Shown here piece after piece: positions 46,131 through 59,119 of a stretch of 64,000 nucleotides of DNA (position 1 is its first letter; every line of letters starts with the position of its first letter). Where the stretch lies: the NCBI GenBank assembly GCA_014898415.1, contig RCTD01000008.1:1674001-1738000 (forward strand), read 5' to 3'. The translations under genes and the position numbers were made by a program. This DNA comes from Stromatinia cepivora. Lineage: Eukaryota; Ascomycota; Leotiomycetes; Helotiales; Sclerotiniaceae. The notes under the pieces were generated by a model, which ran no database searches, had not been told where the DNA came from, and saw nothing but the letters and a program-made list of their open reading frames with translations.

Positions 46131-49100
46131 ATATATATAATAAAAATATAATTATATTTAAATTCGAGAATTGATTGATTTGTAATAAAGTATAGAGATA
46201 GCTTACTTTATTAATCAATTAATAATGATTAGAATGTTATTATATTTATATTTATTTTTATTAAGACTATAATAGTCTATAATAATATATTATTATATTC
46301 GATTAGAAATCGGAAATGGATGTAATAGATTAAGGATATAATTGTATAAAATAGAATTATATTTGTAGATATAATAATTATGTATATATCTAATTATAAT
46401 ATTATATATTCTAAATTAATAATATTGTTAAGATAATAAGAAATAGGTTTTATTTATACCAAAATAAATAATGAAAACAGAATTATAAACTTCACAAATT
46501 AAATAAATTCGAAGATTGTCGATATCGGGCATTATTAGATAATTATTGTAAAATAAAAGATCATTTTGAAATAATATATATTTGTAATTTTGGATAATTT
46601 ATATTCTGAATATTAATAAGTTATCTATAATTTTATTTGTTTCGATGATACAATTAATTAAATCGAATTAAGGAGCGATTTTATTCAAATCGATACTAAT
46701 AATTATTGTTTCATCTAAATAATACCTTTATAAAATTTCTTTTATAATTTCGATATCAATTTGATTATCTTTAATAAATTATTGAAAGCGATTCTTTTTC
46801 TTAATATAATTCTAAAAATCCAATTCATCAATCCAATAGATTAAAACATCGATAAAAGAATCATCCTTTTTAAAACAATATATAATAATAAAATTATAAT
46901 CAACTAATACTTTTATCCAATGAATTTATCGAATATTAAGAATCTTGATAATTATGAAATATTCAAAGATCTTATAATCAATATAAACCTTGATTTTATA
47001 TAATAAACTGATGAGTTCTGTTTTCTAATAATTGAAAGATCAAATGATTAATAATATTTCTTTATCATGAATTTTATAATTCAATTTAATAACAATTATA
47101 ATCTTGAAAAAATAAACTATAGATAATTAATCTTCATTATATTATTATAATAATATATTAGTAATTATTTTATCAAATATATTTATTTCAAATATACAAA
47201 AGAATTAATGATTATAATATTACTGAAATAAAACTGAAATAAACTTTTTCTTTAAGATATTGAATATATTTTAGTATACTTCGTTGAATACAAATTTAAT
47301 ATTTACTTTAATGAATTCATTGAAAGGTTTTATTATTATATTATAATCCTTAATAAATTATCAATAAAAATTATAAAAATCAAAGAATGATTGAATCCCT
47401 TTTATTATTATCGAAAAGATCCAATTCTCAACTATTTCAATTTTTTCAGAATCCATTTTCATTCCTTCAATAAAAATAATAAAGCTTAAATACTTGATAT
47501 ATATAATATCGAATTTACATTTCTTGAAATCCATTTGTAGACCAGCAATTTCTAATCATTCGAAAATTAATTTAATATAAATCTAATACTTTTTTTTGTT
47601 TTTAAAATAGATTAAAATATTATCGAAATATATTATATAAAAGATATCTAAATAATCGAATAGAATATTATTTATATAATATTAATAGATTATAGAATCA
47701 TTTATTAATCCGAATAATATAATTTTATATTTGTATAATCTATATCAAATTCGAAAGATAATATACTCTTTCGAAACAGGATTCATTCTTATATAATAGA
47801 AAGTTTGATGAATATCGAATTTAATAAAAACCTTGATATCGGAAAATCAAGAAAGCGTTTTGTTAATTAAAGAAAGAGAATATCAATTTTTATATATTAA
47901 GGAATTCAATAATCTAAAGTTTATATAGAACCTCAAATTACTATTGGATTTTTTAATAAATAAAATAAATACAATATAAAAGATTTAATTAGATTCAATA
48001 AAACTTTTACTAAAATTATCCATAATATACTCTTTAACAATTTTCAATTATTTCAAAAATATCTTATAAAATAGATTATATTATAAAGCTTTTTTTCTTT
48101 TATTTTTTAATATAATTTTACAATTATAAAATCGATTAAAAAATAGGATATTTGATTTATATTTAAAAAAAAGTTCGATAATATTATCGATATTCAAATA
48201 ATATTTCAGATTCTGAATCGATTTCAATCAATACTTGATCAAGTTTTTTTTGAACTTTTATATTCTTGAATTCAATCAAAATAATCAATTTTTTTTTATA
48301 TATCGTTTGTTCTATTGGAAATCTATTATATCATCGAATTCTTTCAAAATAATAATAAAGAATTCAATTTATTTGTATTCTAATTAGAATTTATCAGATT
48401 TGAATATATATAAATCGAAGACTTCGAGCAATATATAGGGAAAGTATTTATAGATCTATAATAGTGATATGATTGATTAGAAGGAAGGTGAATTGAATTT
48501 GAAGGGAATCGAAATTTCTTTTTTTTCAATAAGAATCTATATTATATTTGTATTTAAAGATTCTTATTATATATTATCAATTGCAATTGATCCATTTAAT
48601 TATAAATCTTTTCGATTTCAACATTCTTTAAATTGATCATTCTATTGATTAATATTTTATTGAATTAATCGATCGATTTTCTGTTTATAAAAAAATGATT
48701 GGATAACAAAGAGATTGTTCGAATAAAAAATGATACAAAATCTCTCTTTAGATTATTCGAAATATCGATTGAAGTAATTAAACTTCGTTCAAATCTCTAA
48801 TAATCAAAGTTTATCTAAAATAATACTATAATTCTTTAATTCAATAATAAAGAAAAGAATAAAAGATTGTTTATAATTATTAATCATTAAATTAAGAAAT
48901 ATGAAATAGATAATAATATAGTTTTATATACTATTATACTCTTTAACTTTAATTGAAACTTCAAATAGTATAATTCTTAATTTAAATATAAGAAATAAAC
49001 AAATAAAGAATATAATATTAATAAAAACAAATTTATTTGTTTCAGAGTTAATGAATATTCTTAATCGATAAATATAATCATTTTTTGAAAGATTATAAAG

Positions 49101-50903
49101 AAAGATAAATGCTTTTCCTTTTATAAGTTTTGTTAAATCAAGAAATCTTATATTCTGTATCATATTTAAAATGGAAATAAAGTTTAAATATTTGGTTTTA
49201 AATATTTTTCTTTCTTTAAATAAGTATTCTATATAGTTTTAATTATAATTTCTAAATTGAAGTCTTTTTCGGTATCCTAATATTCTTTGAATTCTTTTGT
49301 TTCTTTTTATACTATCTCGATTTCATTGAAGTTATCAATACAAAACATCGATATATATATTACTTCAAAAAAAAGAAAAAACGATGAATATTTGAAATTC
49401 GAATAATTATTAAATATAACGAAGCCTATATATCCGAAAGGAATATTCCAGAATAGAAACAATTTTAGAAATGTAAAATTTCCAAAATTGAAATTATTAA
49501 AACTTCGAAAAGGTTGCAAAAAATTCATAGTAATCATTAATTTGCAAATAATTATAAGGATATCTTATCCAATATAATATCGGTTTCATTCTTATAATAA
49601 AACTTTATTTTGATTTATTTTAATAAATATATTCATAAATTCTTTTATAATTTTGCAATCCTTAATAAATATTACTACCATTCATAAAAGAAAATCGGAA
49701 ATCTTCTATTCGAAATCCCTAAATAAAACCTTATCATTAATAATCTTTATTTAAATAATAAATAATCTAAATTTCCTATATCATTCTAAGAAGTTATTAT
49801 ATCGAATTATATTAGGTATAATCTATATCTTGTATTAAAAGCGAATATCATCAATTTCAATCAAATTCCAATAAATCATTACAAACTATTCAATCAATTC
49901 GAATACTATGAATCAGAGTATTTATATATAAAAATATAACAATATATTTATATTTCCAATTCAATTTAATCGATTATATATATACAATATTGCATTTCAT
50001 TCTTAAATAATATAATATATAATTCGAATCGTTCTAAAATCAATAATTACTACAAACTAACTTTAAATTCAATACCATCGCTAAATTTAGTAATAAGATT
50101 TATGGATTTTGATATATATATATTTCGATACAAACTATAATTGATACGAAAATATAATCTTGATTGATTAGATTGACTTCTTGAATAAAAAGATCCCTAA
50201 TTATTATATAGATTATTATTTTCTAAAAAAAAAAGGAAAACCATTGAAAGACCCTGGATGATCAGATCGTTTGATCAAAGTTTTCTTCCTTTGATTTCGG
50301 GATCTTCGAGTTTGTTTGAATAAAGGTCCTTGGTTTTCGATTAAAAGAATAAAAAGAGTTCTAAGTATTATTATTGATTTGAATACTTATATAAATATCA
50401 TTTAGGGTTTAGAAAAAGGTTGTATTATTGCAAAACTTATCGTTATCATAGCTTTCAATTATCGATTCTTCTCTTTCAAATTTATAATTATTGTATAAAG
50501 ATCTTGTAATTATAATAATAATTCGAAAAAAGTAATTAAATCATTAAAAACATTAATTTTATATATTAAAATCTTTTCTTTATTAATTTTCTTTTTTCCA
50601 ATAATAATATTATTCAATTTTATATTTATATTTTCTTCGAAAAATTGTTGAAATAATTGAGAAAAAGAAGAAAACTCCTTGAAATAGATTTTCGAAGATT
50701 TGAGATATATAAAAAAAGGAGTTCATTATATTATAAAAATAATAATATATTTCTAAAAAGGTTTATATTTTTATTAATTAGATCAAAATAAATTTTCTTT
50801 TTCTGAATATAATATTTGTAAAAGTTCATTTAAGAAGGTATTATTAAAATAAAGTATTATTTAAAAGATTATTAGATAATCGAATACTTATAAATAAATT
50901 ATA

Positions 50904-51066
50904 TGTTGGATTTTGGATCATACCGTATATCTAAGCATAGGACTATACTATAATGGGATTAGCCTGCATATGATTCTACTGAATCATATAATCTGTATAA
51001 TAGCTTCTAATCAGATAACCTTATAAAAATAATGCTTTTCTATTTACTCAATATGATTTATTAATA
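50904..51066. repeat. left LTR of the deleted element
   Basis: 163 bp. It has 25 bp near the left end that the right LTR lacks; otherwise differences are transitions. The end TTAACA has decayed to TTAATA. Confidence 0.83.
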
Positions 51067-52444
51067 GATTATAAGCCTGGGTTCTGTATATCATTGTGTA
51101 ATTTAAGGTTAATCTTTTAGAATGAAAGATCAAATCCTCGATAAATCTGATAGAGTAGACGAGCAAGGTTGATATAGTTGAGTGGGAAAGTTTATTATAC
51201 TAAATATAGTCGGCAAAGCGAAAAGTAGTTTGTATAATAGACAAATAGAGGAGTCCGCTATATTAAATATATCTATAGAGTAGAATCGAATAGGATTATA
51301 AATTATTCAGCGGATAAACGGGGAAGCCTACTATATTAAATATATTGGTAGAGTTGAATCCTAATAATACAATTAGTACAGAAGAATTCGTTTTAGGAAA
51401 TTATTCAGGTAGAAGATGCTACCTTTTTATACCCTTTTTCTGATAATTTGAAAGTCAATCGATTCTTTTGATATCTCTTTTCTTTTTCGGAAGTTTCTTT
51501 ACTTTGAAATAAGTATTCTATAAAGCAAAGTAAGCTTTTCGAAATCTTTTCAAATAAGATTCGAATATTCCTATTTTTCGAATACTTTCGATCTTTATAC
51601 AATTGATAGATTCCCTATAGAAAATCTAATAGAAATATTAGAGATTATATTTTTGGTATAGTTTTTGAGGGAATTATAAAATCTATATTTGTTTTCATTT
51701 TAGATATTTTAGGGATTCGTTTTCAAGGTTTATTGTATTCTTTTATTCGGTTTTAGATGATTATAGATTTACTTTGCTTTTTGATCCTATTGAAATAGAT
51801 TTATTAGTAAAATTTAAAATAGTCTTAAATTTTGTTTTTGGTATAGATTCAGGGTTTGTAAAAGTTGACTTTTAGATTGGAACTTTTGGAATAATAGATT
51901 CGATATTTGAAGTATCCTTTTATTTATTATATTATATTGAAGAGATATTATTATTTTTGTTTTGAGGAATAATGCTTTTGTTTTAAGGGAATATTCTTTA
52001 TATTCTTTTTGGGGATTCTTTATTAATATCCAATCCTTTCTTTAATCATCATTTTTTTATATTATTATTGATATCTTCGATATTTTCTTGTTCTTCTTTT
52101 TGTGATTATAATTGTTAGCTTTGTTATCTTTTGATATATTGTTTATTGTATATCGTTTCAATCCCATTTTATTCTTACCCCTAGATCAATGTTATTTTGT
52201 TGTATCTTTATATTCAATGTTTACAATGATAACTATATTGATAATTGTAAAAGAAAAAAAAAGTATTTTTGATAAGAAAACTGAAAATGGAACCAAAAGC
52301 GATTACAAAAGGAGCTGAAAGTGGAACCAAAGGAGGAGATTGTATACCGGAAGATATATAGAGCAATATATTAGGAAAAACGGACAATTATATTAATAGT
52401 AAAAGGATGTATATCCAAATAAAAAAAATATTAAACTCTGTTAT

Positions 52445-52640
52445 ATAATATATAAAGATTATTAGATATCTAACCAAATATATTACTAGAGGTCGACAGA
52501 TATTATAACTTCCTGGAGCCAATAGCTAATAGAGCTTACCAGCTAATATATAAAGACCATTAATATCTAGACAAGTATAATACTAAAGATCGACAGATAC
52601 AATGGTTCCCTGGAGCAAGAGCTACTAGCTAATAGCCTAC
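52445..52640. repeat. tandem repeat, 2 x 98 bp
   Basis: Two adjacent units share TATAAAGA, then TCGACAGATA, then CCTGGAGC(C/A)A and AGCTAATAG. The period is 98 bp. The repeat lies inside the deleted LTR element and has no coding content. It may be part of a leader or packaging region. Confidence 0.7.
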
Positions 52641-53058
52641 CAGTCATCCTGGCTAATAGTTAGTTATACTTTTGCTATGAAGAGAAGAGTTATGGGTATG
52701 ATTCTATAAGATATATTGTTCTACTAAAGAGAGGTGTTTATATTGTAGTGTAGGGTCGAAGGTTTTAGTCCAATATAGTTGGAGGATTGAGAATAGGAGA
52801 AATGGATTTCCTTTAATTTTTATTATGAAAAAAGGAGTACTGATTATCCTTTAAAGATTATTATATTATTGTAAAGCAATTATTCTATTCGAAATAATCT
52901 TGTTAGATTTTAGATTTTAAAAGATTTAGTAAAGGAATGATTATTCAACATTATTGGCTTTCTATTTCAAACTAACATTGTTCAACTCGGTTTAAATCAA
53001 TTGTGGTATTTATAGTTTAGTCTTTTCTGCTTTTATATATATTATATTCCTAAAGGAA

Positions 53059-53196
53059 TGTTGGATTTTGGATTATACTATAATGGGATTAGCCTGCACA
53101 TAATTCTACCGAATCACACAACCTGTATAATAGCTTCTAGCCAGATAACCTTATAAAAATAATGCTTTTCCACCCACTCAATATGACTTGTTAACA
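53059..53196. repeat. right LTR of the deleted element
   Basis: 138 bp, better preserved than its partner, with intact TTGTTAACA end and several CA/CC dinucleotides where the left LTR has TA/CT. Confidence 0.83.
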
Positions 53197-53206
53197 TTAT
53201 AAATAA

Positions 53207-53488
53207 TATAATATATAAAAATCGTAATAAAGTTGAATAAATAAAATTAATTATATTCCTTAGAATCTATAATTAAAGAATTATAGTTCATAAAAAACGA
53301 TTAGATATATATACACAAATATTCATTTATAAATTGCAGGACTGTATATATATATTATTAAGGTTATCATTTCACTATACTAAATCATATAACTCGTAAT
53401 ATATATATACGGACGATCAGCTCATTAATTGATATGAGAGATAAGAGGTATCACGTGGTTAGCCTCCTGCGGTTCACGATTCGTGACA
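53207..53488 (-). repeat. gypsy LTR, copy D
   Basis: 282 bp, homologous to copies A-C. The left end has decayed to TATAATATAT while the right end TCGTGACA is intact. It is the 5' LTR of minus-strand copy 2. Confidence 0.85.
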
Positions 53489-54415
53489 CGAATATATTTC
53501 AGTAATTGATAAAGTTCTTTTTCTTTTTGTTATTTATAAGGGTTCAAGAATATAATAACAATAATTCTTTACAAATCTCATTTTATATAAAGATTGAAAT
53601 TTTACTATAATTGAAAATGGATAAACAATTAATAAAATAGTTTTTGAATAATTGAAAAAGATTTTTATACTTCAAATAGCCCTTTTCTGGCCGAAAAAAA
53701 CTAGATTATTTATTTTGGATAATCATAGGAATTACAAAATCATTGAATTTATAATAGAATATTTTAAATATAATATATATCTTTTATTTTTCTTATTATA
53801 TATATTATATATATTATAATTATTAGATTTATCGATATTCTTATCTTTGAAAAACAAATATAGATATTATTTTAATAAATTAGATTCTTTATTAAATTCT
53901 ATATCAATTAGAAAGTATAACTTTTTTGAATATTATCAGAAAGCAAAAATAAAGGGTTTAATAATTTATAATATCAAAAAAGAATGGAAAGCTTTAGATT
54001 TATAACTTCAAAATCGTATTAAACTCTTTTTGTTCAGATTATTGTTCGAAAATAACAATAAAGAGGTTATTATTCAAAATCTTCTTTTAGATAATGATCT
54101 TATATTTTAATGAAATAAGAAAATATCTTTTTTTGAATAAAAAATTCTTCAAAAAGCAAATGATATTTGAAAATAAGTTTATATAATAATTCAAGAAAAG
54201 GAGATCGATCTTTCAACTCGTTGATTGCTTTTTCGAAAGATTTCGAAAGGATTTGATATTAAAGATTATATATTTATATTAATAAAATATTGAATAAAGT
54301 AATTAGAATATAAAATAGAATATATTGTATTCAAAAAAAGAAGGATGGTTAAGATTAATTCGAATTCGAAATTTATAGGGATTAAAGCTATTCAGGAAAT
54401 ATAAATTGAAGTTAG
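53489..54415. other. AT-rich degraded DNA, unassigned
   Basis: No readable retroelement domain. Broken plus-strand frames are present, but none matches a family I know. It lies between LTR D and the next LTR and could be the decayed end of a further element. Confidence 0.4.
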
Positions 54416-54640
54416 TGTCGGAATATGAATCACATACATGGTAAGGATGGTAAGGATGGTAAGGATGATAAAGATCACATGCGCATTAGTGCTCGCACTA
54501 GTGCCTCGGCATGCATCATTATATAGTTCTTCACCTTCTATAGATTCTAGCTCTCTAAACAAATCAAAATATATCAAAAACCATAGAGTTTTATATATTC
54601 GTTGATAAACTTTACTTCCCTGTATATAGTTATTCCAATA
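54416..54640. repeat. LTR (solo or terminal), 225 bp
   Basis: Begins TGTCGGAATA and ends TATTCCAATA. Allowing C-to-T and G-to-A decay the ends are perfect 10-bp inverted repeats (TGTCGGAATA/TATTCCGACA). The first 130 bp keep much higher GC than the surroundings. No clear target duplication and no partner LTR in the window were found, so it may be solo or the end of a truncated element. Confidence 0.6.
54440..54471. repeat. 10-bp microsatellite inside the LTR
   Basis: About three units of GGTAAGGATG followed by a degenerate one. Confidence 0.75.
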
Positions 54641-55850
54641 TTGATCAGTTTTTGTTATAATAATATTATAGATCAGATATTGAGAATTGGTATAAAGAAT
54701 TATAAGTTTTAAGTTTATTTTAACTTTGTCTTTGTAATTGGATAAAGGTATTTTATTATAAAATGAAGTATTTTTATATTAAGGGATAAATCTCTAATTA
54801 TTAAACAATTCAAAAAAATCGAAGGATTAAGAATAACAGTTATCTAATAACGAATTTGGAGTTCATTTTTTGATTCAATTATTCTGTATTTATTATATAT
54901 TTATTAAATAATATAGGGTATATATCTAAAGAAAATTTGAAAACAATTTCGAGTTTTTCGCTATACCCATTTTCTTATAAAAAATCATTTCATTTATTCA
55001 CTTTATACAAATTATTAATAATATATGAGATTGATCAGTTCGGTTTGGTTGGTTTCGTTGCCCTGATCATTCTGTTTATTTCGGTCAAACCTGTTTCAAT
55101 CAAATCTGATCAATTTGGTCAATTTTGGTTAATTTGGTCAATTTTGGTCAATTTTAATTAATTTTGGTTAATTTTGATTGATCCGATTAACCAATTTCAA
55201 TCTCGAAATACTTTAGAATTCAATAACACTATATATAGTACAAATGTAGCTTCATTATAATATATATTTCGTATACTACGAATCTATACTCAAATTCTTT
55301 TTTAAAATTATTTTAAAAATCTTATAACAATCAATTTCGATACAATTCGAAAATATATGATAATCATTATTATAATAATTATAGTAGGTATATTTGAGTA
55401 CTCTTTTATAACTCTTTATTTTAAAAGAATACAAATTTTATTATTATCAAAATCAATTATTTTATATATCAGAAATAAAGAGTACAATAAATAAACAAAT
55501 AAATAGAAATATAATCAATTTATATTTACAAAGGAAAACCTTTAGGAAATTATCGATTTTTGTAAATTCAAATTGAAATTCTATATAATATATAATTATA
55601 TTGATAAAGATTTATAGAATAATTATTATAACGATTTTGCAGATTTCAAAGTTGAATATTTCGATTTCGTTAATTCAAAGATTATATTTAGATTATATAT
55701 TGAATTGAGAATAGGAGGTTTGTTTGTTAAGAAAACGATATAATATATAGAATTGATAGTCAATAAGGTTTTGATTGAAATGTTTTATATTTTATATATA
55801 TTATAATCGAATAATCAAATTCAAAAAGTGATGATGAATCAATATTTCCA
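54641..55850. other. AT-rich DNA with GGTCAATTT-type repeats
   Basis: No coding relic is recognised. Between about 55028 and 55200 there is an array of imperfect short repeats built from TTGGTCAATTTTGG-like words. A similar word content (GATCAAATTGACC) occurs in the 888-bp tandem units at 31.9-33.4 kb, but the surrounding sequence is not alignable by eye. Confidence 0.45.
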
Positions 55851-57589
55851 ATTTCGATCAAAAACTATTCTAAACCAAATTAAGATATTTGATAATAATA
55901 TATATCTGGATATTATCCTTGAAGATTTAATATTCTTATTTAATCCTTAAAAAAGAAAATAATTTATATAAATGAATATAAAATAATTATCTTTAATATA
56001 ATGTAAAGGAATTTAATTATTATAATTGAATAAAGAATCGGGATTTTATATATTCAAGGAATTTTTATATAACGAATATCAAAATTCAGGATGGAAATAA
56101 TACTTAACATTATTATAATCATTATATAATAATAATATATTATTCGAAAATAAAAAATCATTAAATGAAAAGAAATCTTTTTATGATAAAGAATTATCAA
56201 ATAAATCATTTGATAATGGAAAACTTTTAAACAATAATAAACATTTCGGAAATGATTGTAAGGTAGATAATATAGATCAAAATAATATTTATATATACTT
56301 TTGCAAATATAATGAAGAAGGAAAAGATTTAATTAATAATGAAGAAAATAATGATTCAGAAAATTATAAGGATAAATTATCCGATTATATATAAAATAAT
56401 AATATCGATCATAACTTTGGAAACCTTGAGAAACTTTATAATAATATTAATAAATATACTAATCAAAACAATAACTTTGATTACAAGTATATTATCTTTT
56501 TTAATCATTATACAAAAATCGATATTTATTTAAACCTTTATATAAGAATATTTCCTATAATATTAAAAAAAGAGGTTTTTATATTCTATTATTCGAATCT
56601 TAATTACATTTCCAATATGATAAAGGGCATCTACGAAATAATGAAAATATCTTTTGAAGAAGAAGAATATCAATATATATTTATAGAAAAATGAAATTAT
56701 ATAATGTTCAAAACAATTATTATATAGAACCCTGGAAAATCGATATTAGAATGCTTAGATATTATGATTATCAAATTTTGATATCTTTAAAAAGGTTTAT
56801 TAAAAGAACTTTAAATAATTATATATATCTAGAGAAAAATCCTTAATATATATAATTGTATATTAGTATATAATCAAATGTATTATCGATCTTCAAAATC
56901 TGTAATCAGATTTATTGAAAATTTATAAAATTTTATTTTTATATATGAAAAATTATATTCAAATAAAAACGAAGTATTTTATATAGATCGAATATATAAT
57001 CAAAAGAACCCTAGATATAATTATAAATATAAATCCAATCAATAATTTTTTATTCGATTAAAAGGAACTAAAAGATACTTTATTTGTAAAAAAGAAGATT
57101 ATTAATCAAATAAATATACAAAAATTGAATGAATTGAATCGAAATACAAATATAAGGAATTATTCAATAATAATAATAAGGATTTCGGATTATATTTCGA
57201 ATAATATATTATTGAATACAAAGGAATTTCATTGAATATTGATATTAATAAAGAATTTGTAATATATATTTAAAACAATCTAAAAAAGAATATAAAGGAT
57301 AATGATTCAAAATACATTTGGATTTTATTCTGTAGATTAATTAATAAAAAGAAAATTGTAATAAATCTATTCAACAAAGTAATAATATATATTCTAATTA
57401 ATTTTATTAATAAATCAATCAATAAGATCAAAGAATATAAAGCTTTTTTTTCGAAATATAATAATAAAGAGTTTCAAGATATTATTATTCATATAAAAGT
57501 ATTTTAATAATTTATAATAAGATTCAAATAATATCAAATATATCAAAAGAATATCAAAAATATCAAATTGAATATAAATAAAACAGAAA

Positions 57590-58900
57590 TCGTAAAAATA
57601 ATATTCGGAATCGGAAAAATCGAATTAATTGGATCGATTCAATTGAATTTATTTTTAGGATTTATTGAATTTTATATTATAGAATCAGAAATATTATTCT
57701 TATTATCATTATAAAATATAGATTAATTCGGAGTATATTATAATAATATTATTGATGTATTTATATCATTAATTACAAACCATTCTTATATTCATAAATT
57801 CAAATATATAATATTATTCTGAAATATAAAAATCTAATAATTCATATAAATATCTATTAATATAAATAATTGTTATCTAACCAAATTAAAAATACAAAAA
57901 TTATATTGTTATTTTGATTATTCCTTTATAAACAAATTCTATCGAATTCTTTGATATACAAATTATACAAATATTATTCAGAAAGATTTCGAAAGATTTA
58001 TGAAATTCTGTAAATATAAAAAATCCCCAAATAAATTCAAATTCAATTTTTGCGATAATATCGAATTTAATTATTCGATTATAATCGATATTATATATAT
58101 TAATAATAAATCAATATTATATATTATTAATAAAGAAATCAGATTTCAAATAATATAATAATTTAATAATATTAATATAAAGTATATATAAGATAAATTA
58201 AGGATATATTAAATAAATATATATTTAGATTTATTAGATTATATTATTTATAATATTAAAAAGAACTTTATAAACAAAGAATTCAAATAATATATCAAAA
58301 TAATAATAATCATTATAAAAGGTATATCTATCGAAATATACTAATCAATCAGAATAATCGAATATTATTATCAAATCATTTAATATATATACAATATCAT
58401 TAAAAAAGAATTCAAAGGCATTGGAATAACAAAAGAATCGATATTATAAATAGTAATAAAAACAATCAATAATACTATTAATTTTAACGAAATTATATAT
58501 ATTTTTTTAATATTCGGAATATATTTATAAATAAACGAATTCGATTTATCAATATCTAATATTTAATAACGATTCAATATAATCAAAAAAACAAATAATA
58601 AAATCAAAAAACTTCGAATTAAAAAACAAATAGTAAATATATTGAATCAATATAATAATCCAAATACAACTCCAATCCATAAATTACTAATTAATTCAAA
58701 GATATAAATATAAAGAAAAAAAAACAATCGAATTATTGAATAAATAGAACTATTTATATTATTACAAATCAAAGACGAAATCTATATAATTCAATTATCA
58801 AATGGATTTATAATTTTTCAATTTATAATAATAAAACCTTATATAATTGAAATAATAATATTAATAAAATCTATTATATAAACAGAACCTATTATAACAA
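57590..58900 (+). pseudogene. protease-integrase remnant of copia element 2
   Basis: Across stops I read GIGKIELIGSIQL...GFIEFYIIESEILFLLSL (retropepsin-like region). Next come FCKYKKSPNKFKF and IEFNYSIIIDIIYINNKSIL (zinc region and first integrase Asp), and near 58620-58850 NNPNTTPIHKLLINS with IIQLSNGFIIFQFIIIKPYI (integrase C terminus). Order and spacing fit the family. Confidence 0.72.
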
Positions 58901-59119
58901 AACAAATCCCTCAGAAAACATTTTTGAAGGATTTCGAAATTGTTTCTCAGGAAAAATTTAAGATTGTTTTAAAAAACGCAATAAAGATGAATCCTGATAT
59001 CCTTCAAATAATCGTTTTATCAATAAAAATATTATATAGTATAATAAATACAATACCGATCGAAATCATAGCAATATACCTTATTAAAAATATAATAAAA
59101 ATACCGGATATAATTATCT

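Larger units (their letters stand above)
50904..53196. mobile_element. internally deleted LTR element nested in gypsy copy 2
   Basis: 2,293 bp between two direct repeats beginning TGTTGGATTTTGG (50904-51066 and 53059-53196) and ending TTAACA or TTAATA. The target duplication TTATA lies on both sides. Flanks rejoin to match the gypsy copy 1 end at about 39250-39267. The inside has no gag, RT or integrase. One stretch (about 51750-51910) is homologous, in inverted orientation, to the integrase-RT linker of the copia element (about 43870-44050). Probably a non-autonomous derivative; its own orientation is unclear. Confidence 0.83.
39550..53206 (-). mobile_element. Ty3/gypsy retrotransposon, copy 2 internal region, twice interrupted
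   Basis: Second internal copy, collinear with copy 1. It is split into 39550-40649 (chromodomain and integrase end), 46131-50903 (integrase to gag) and 53197-53206, by two nested LTR elements. Removing both insertions gives continuous alignment with copy 1. It carries more stops than copy 1. Readable relics are the chromodomain zone about 39720-40000, RT about 47700-48100, protease 48924-49163 and gag end 49307-49537. Confidence 0.88.

Noticed and set aside
55028..55200. Short repeats that might be read as a CRISPR-like or minisatellite array
   Set aside because: The GGTCAATTT words are irregularly spaced with no constant repeat or unique spacers. The context is eukaryotic.
56339..56533. Ile-rich 64-codon frame as a small membrane protein
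   Set aside because: Poly-Ile frames arise by chance in DNA of this composition, and the region lies inside a retroelement relic.
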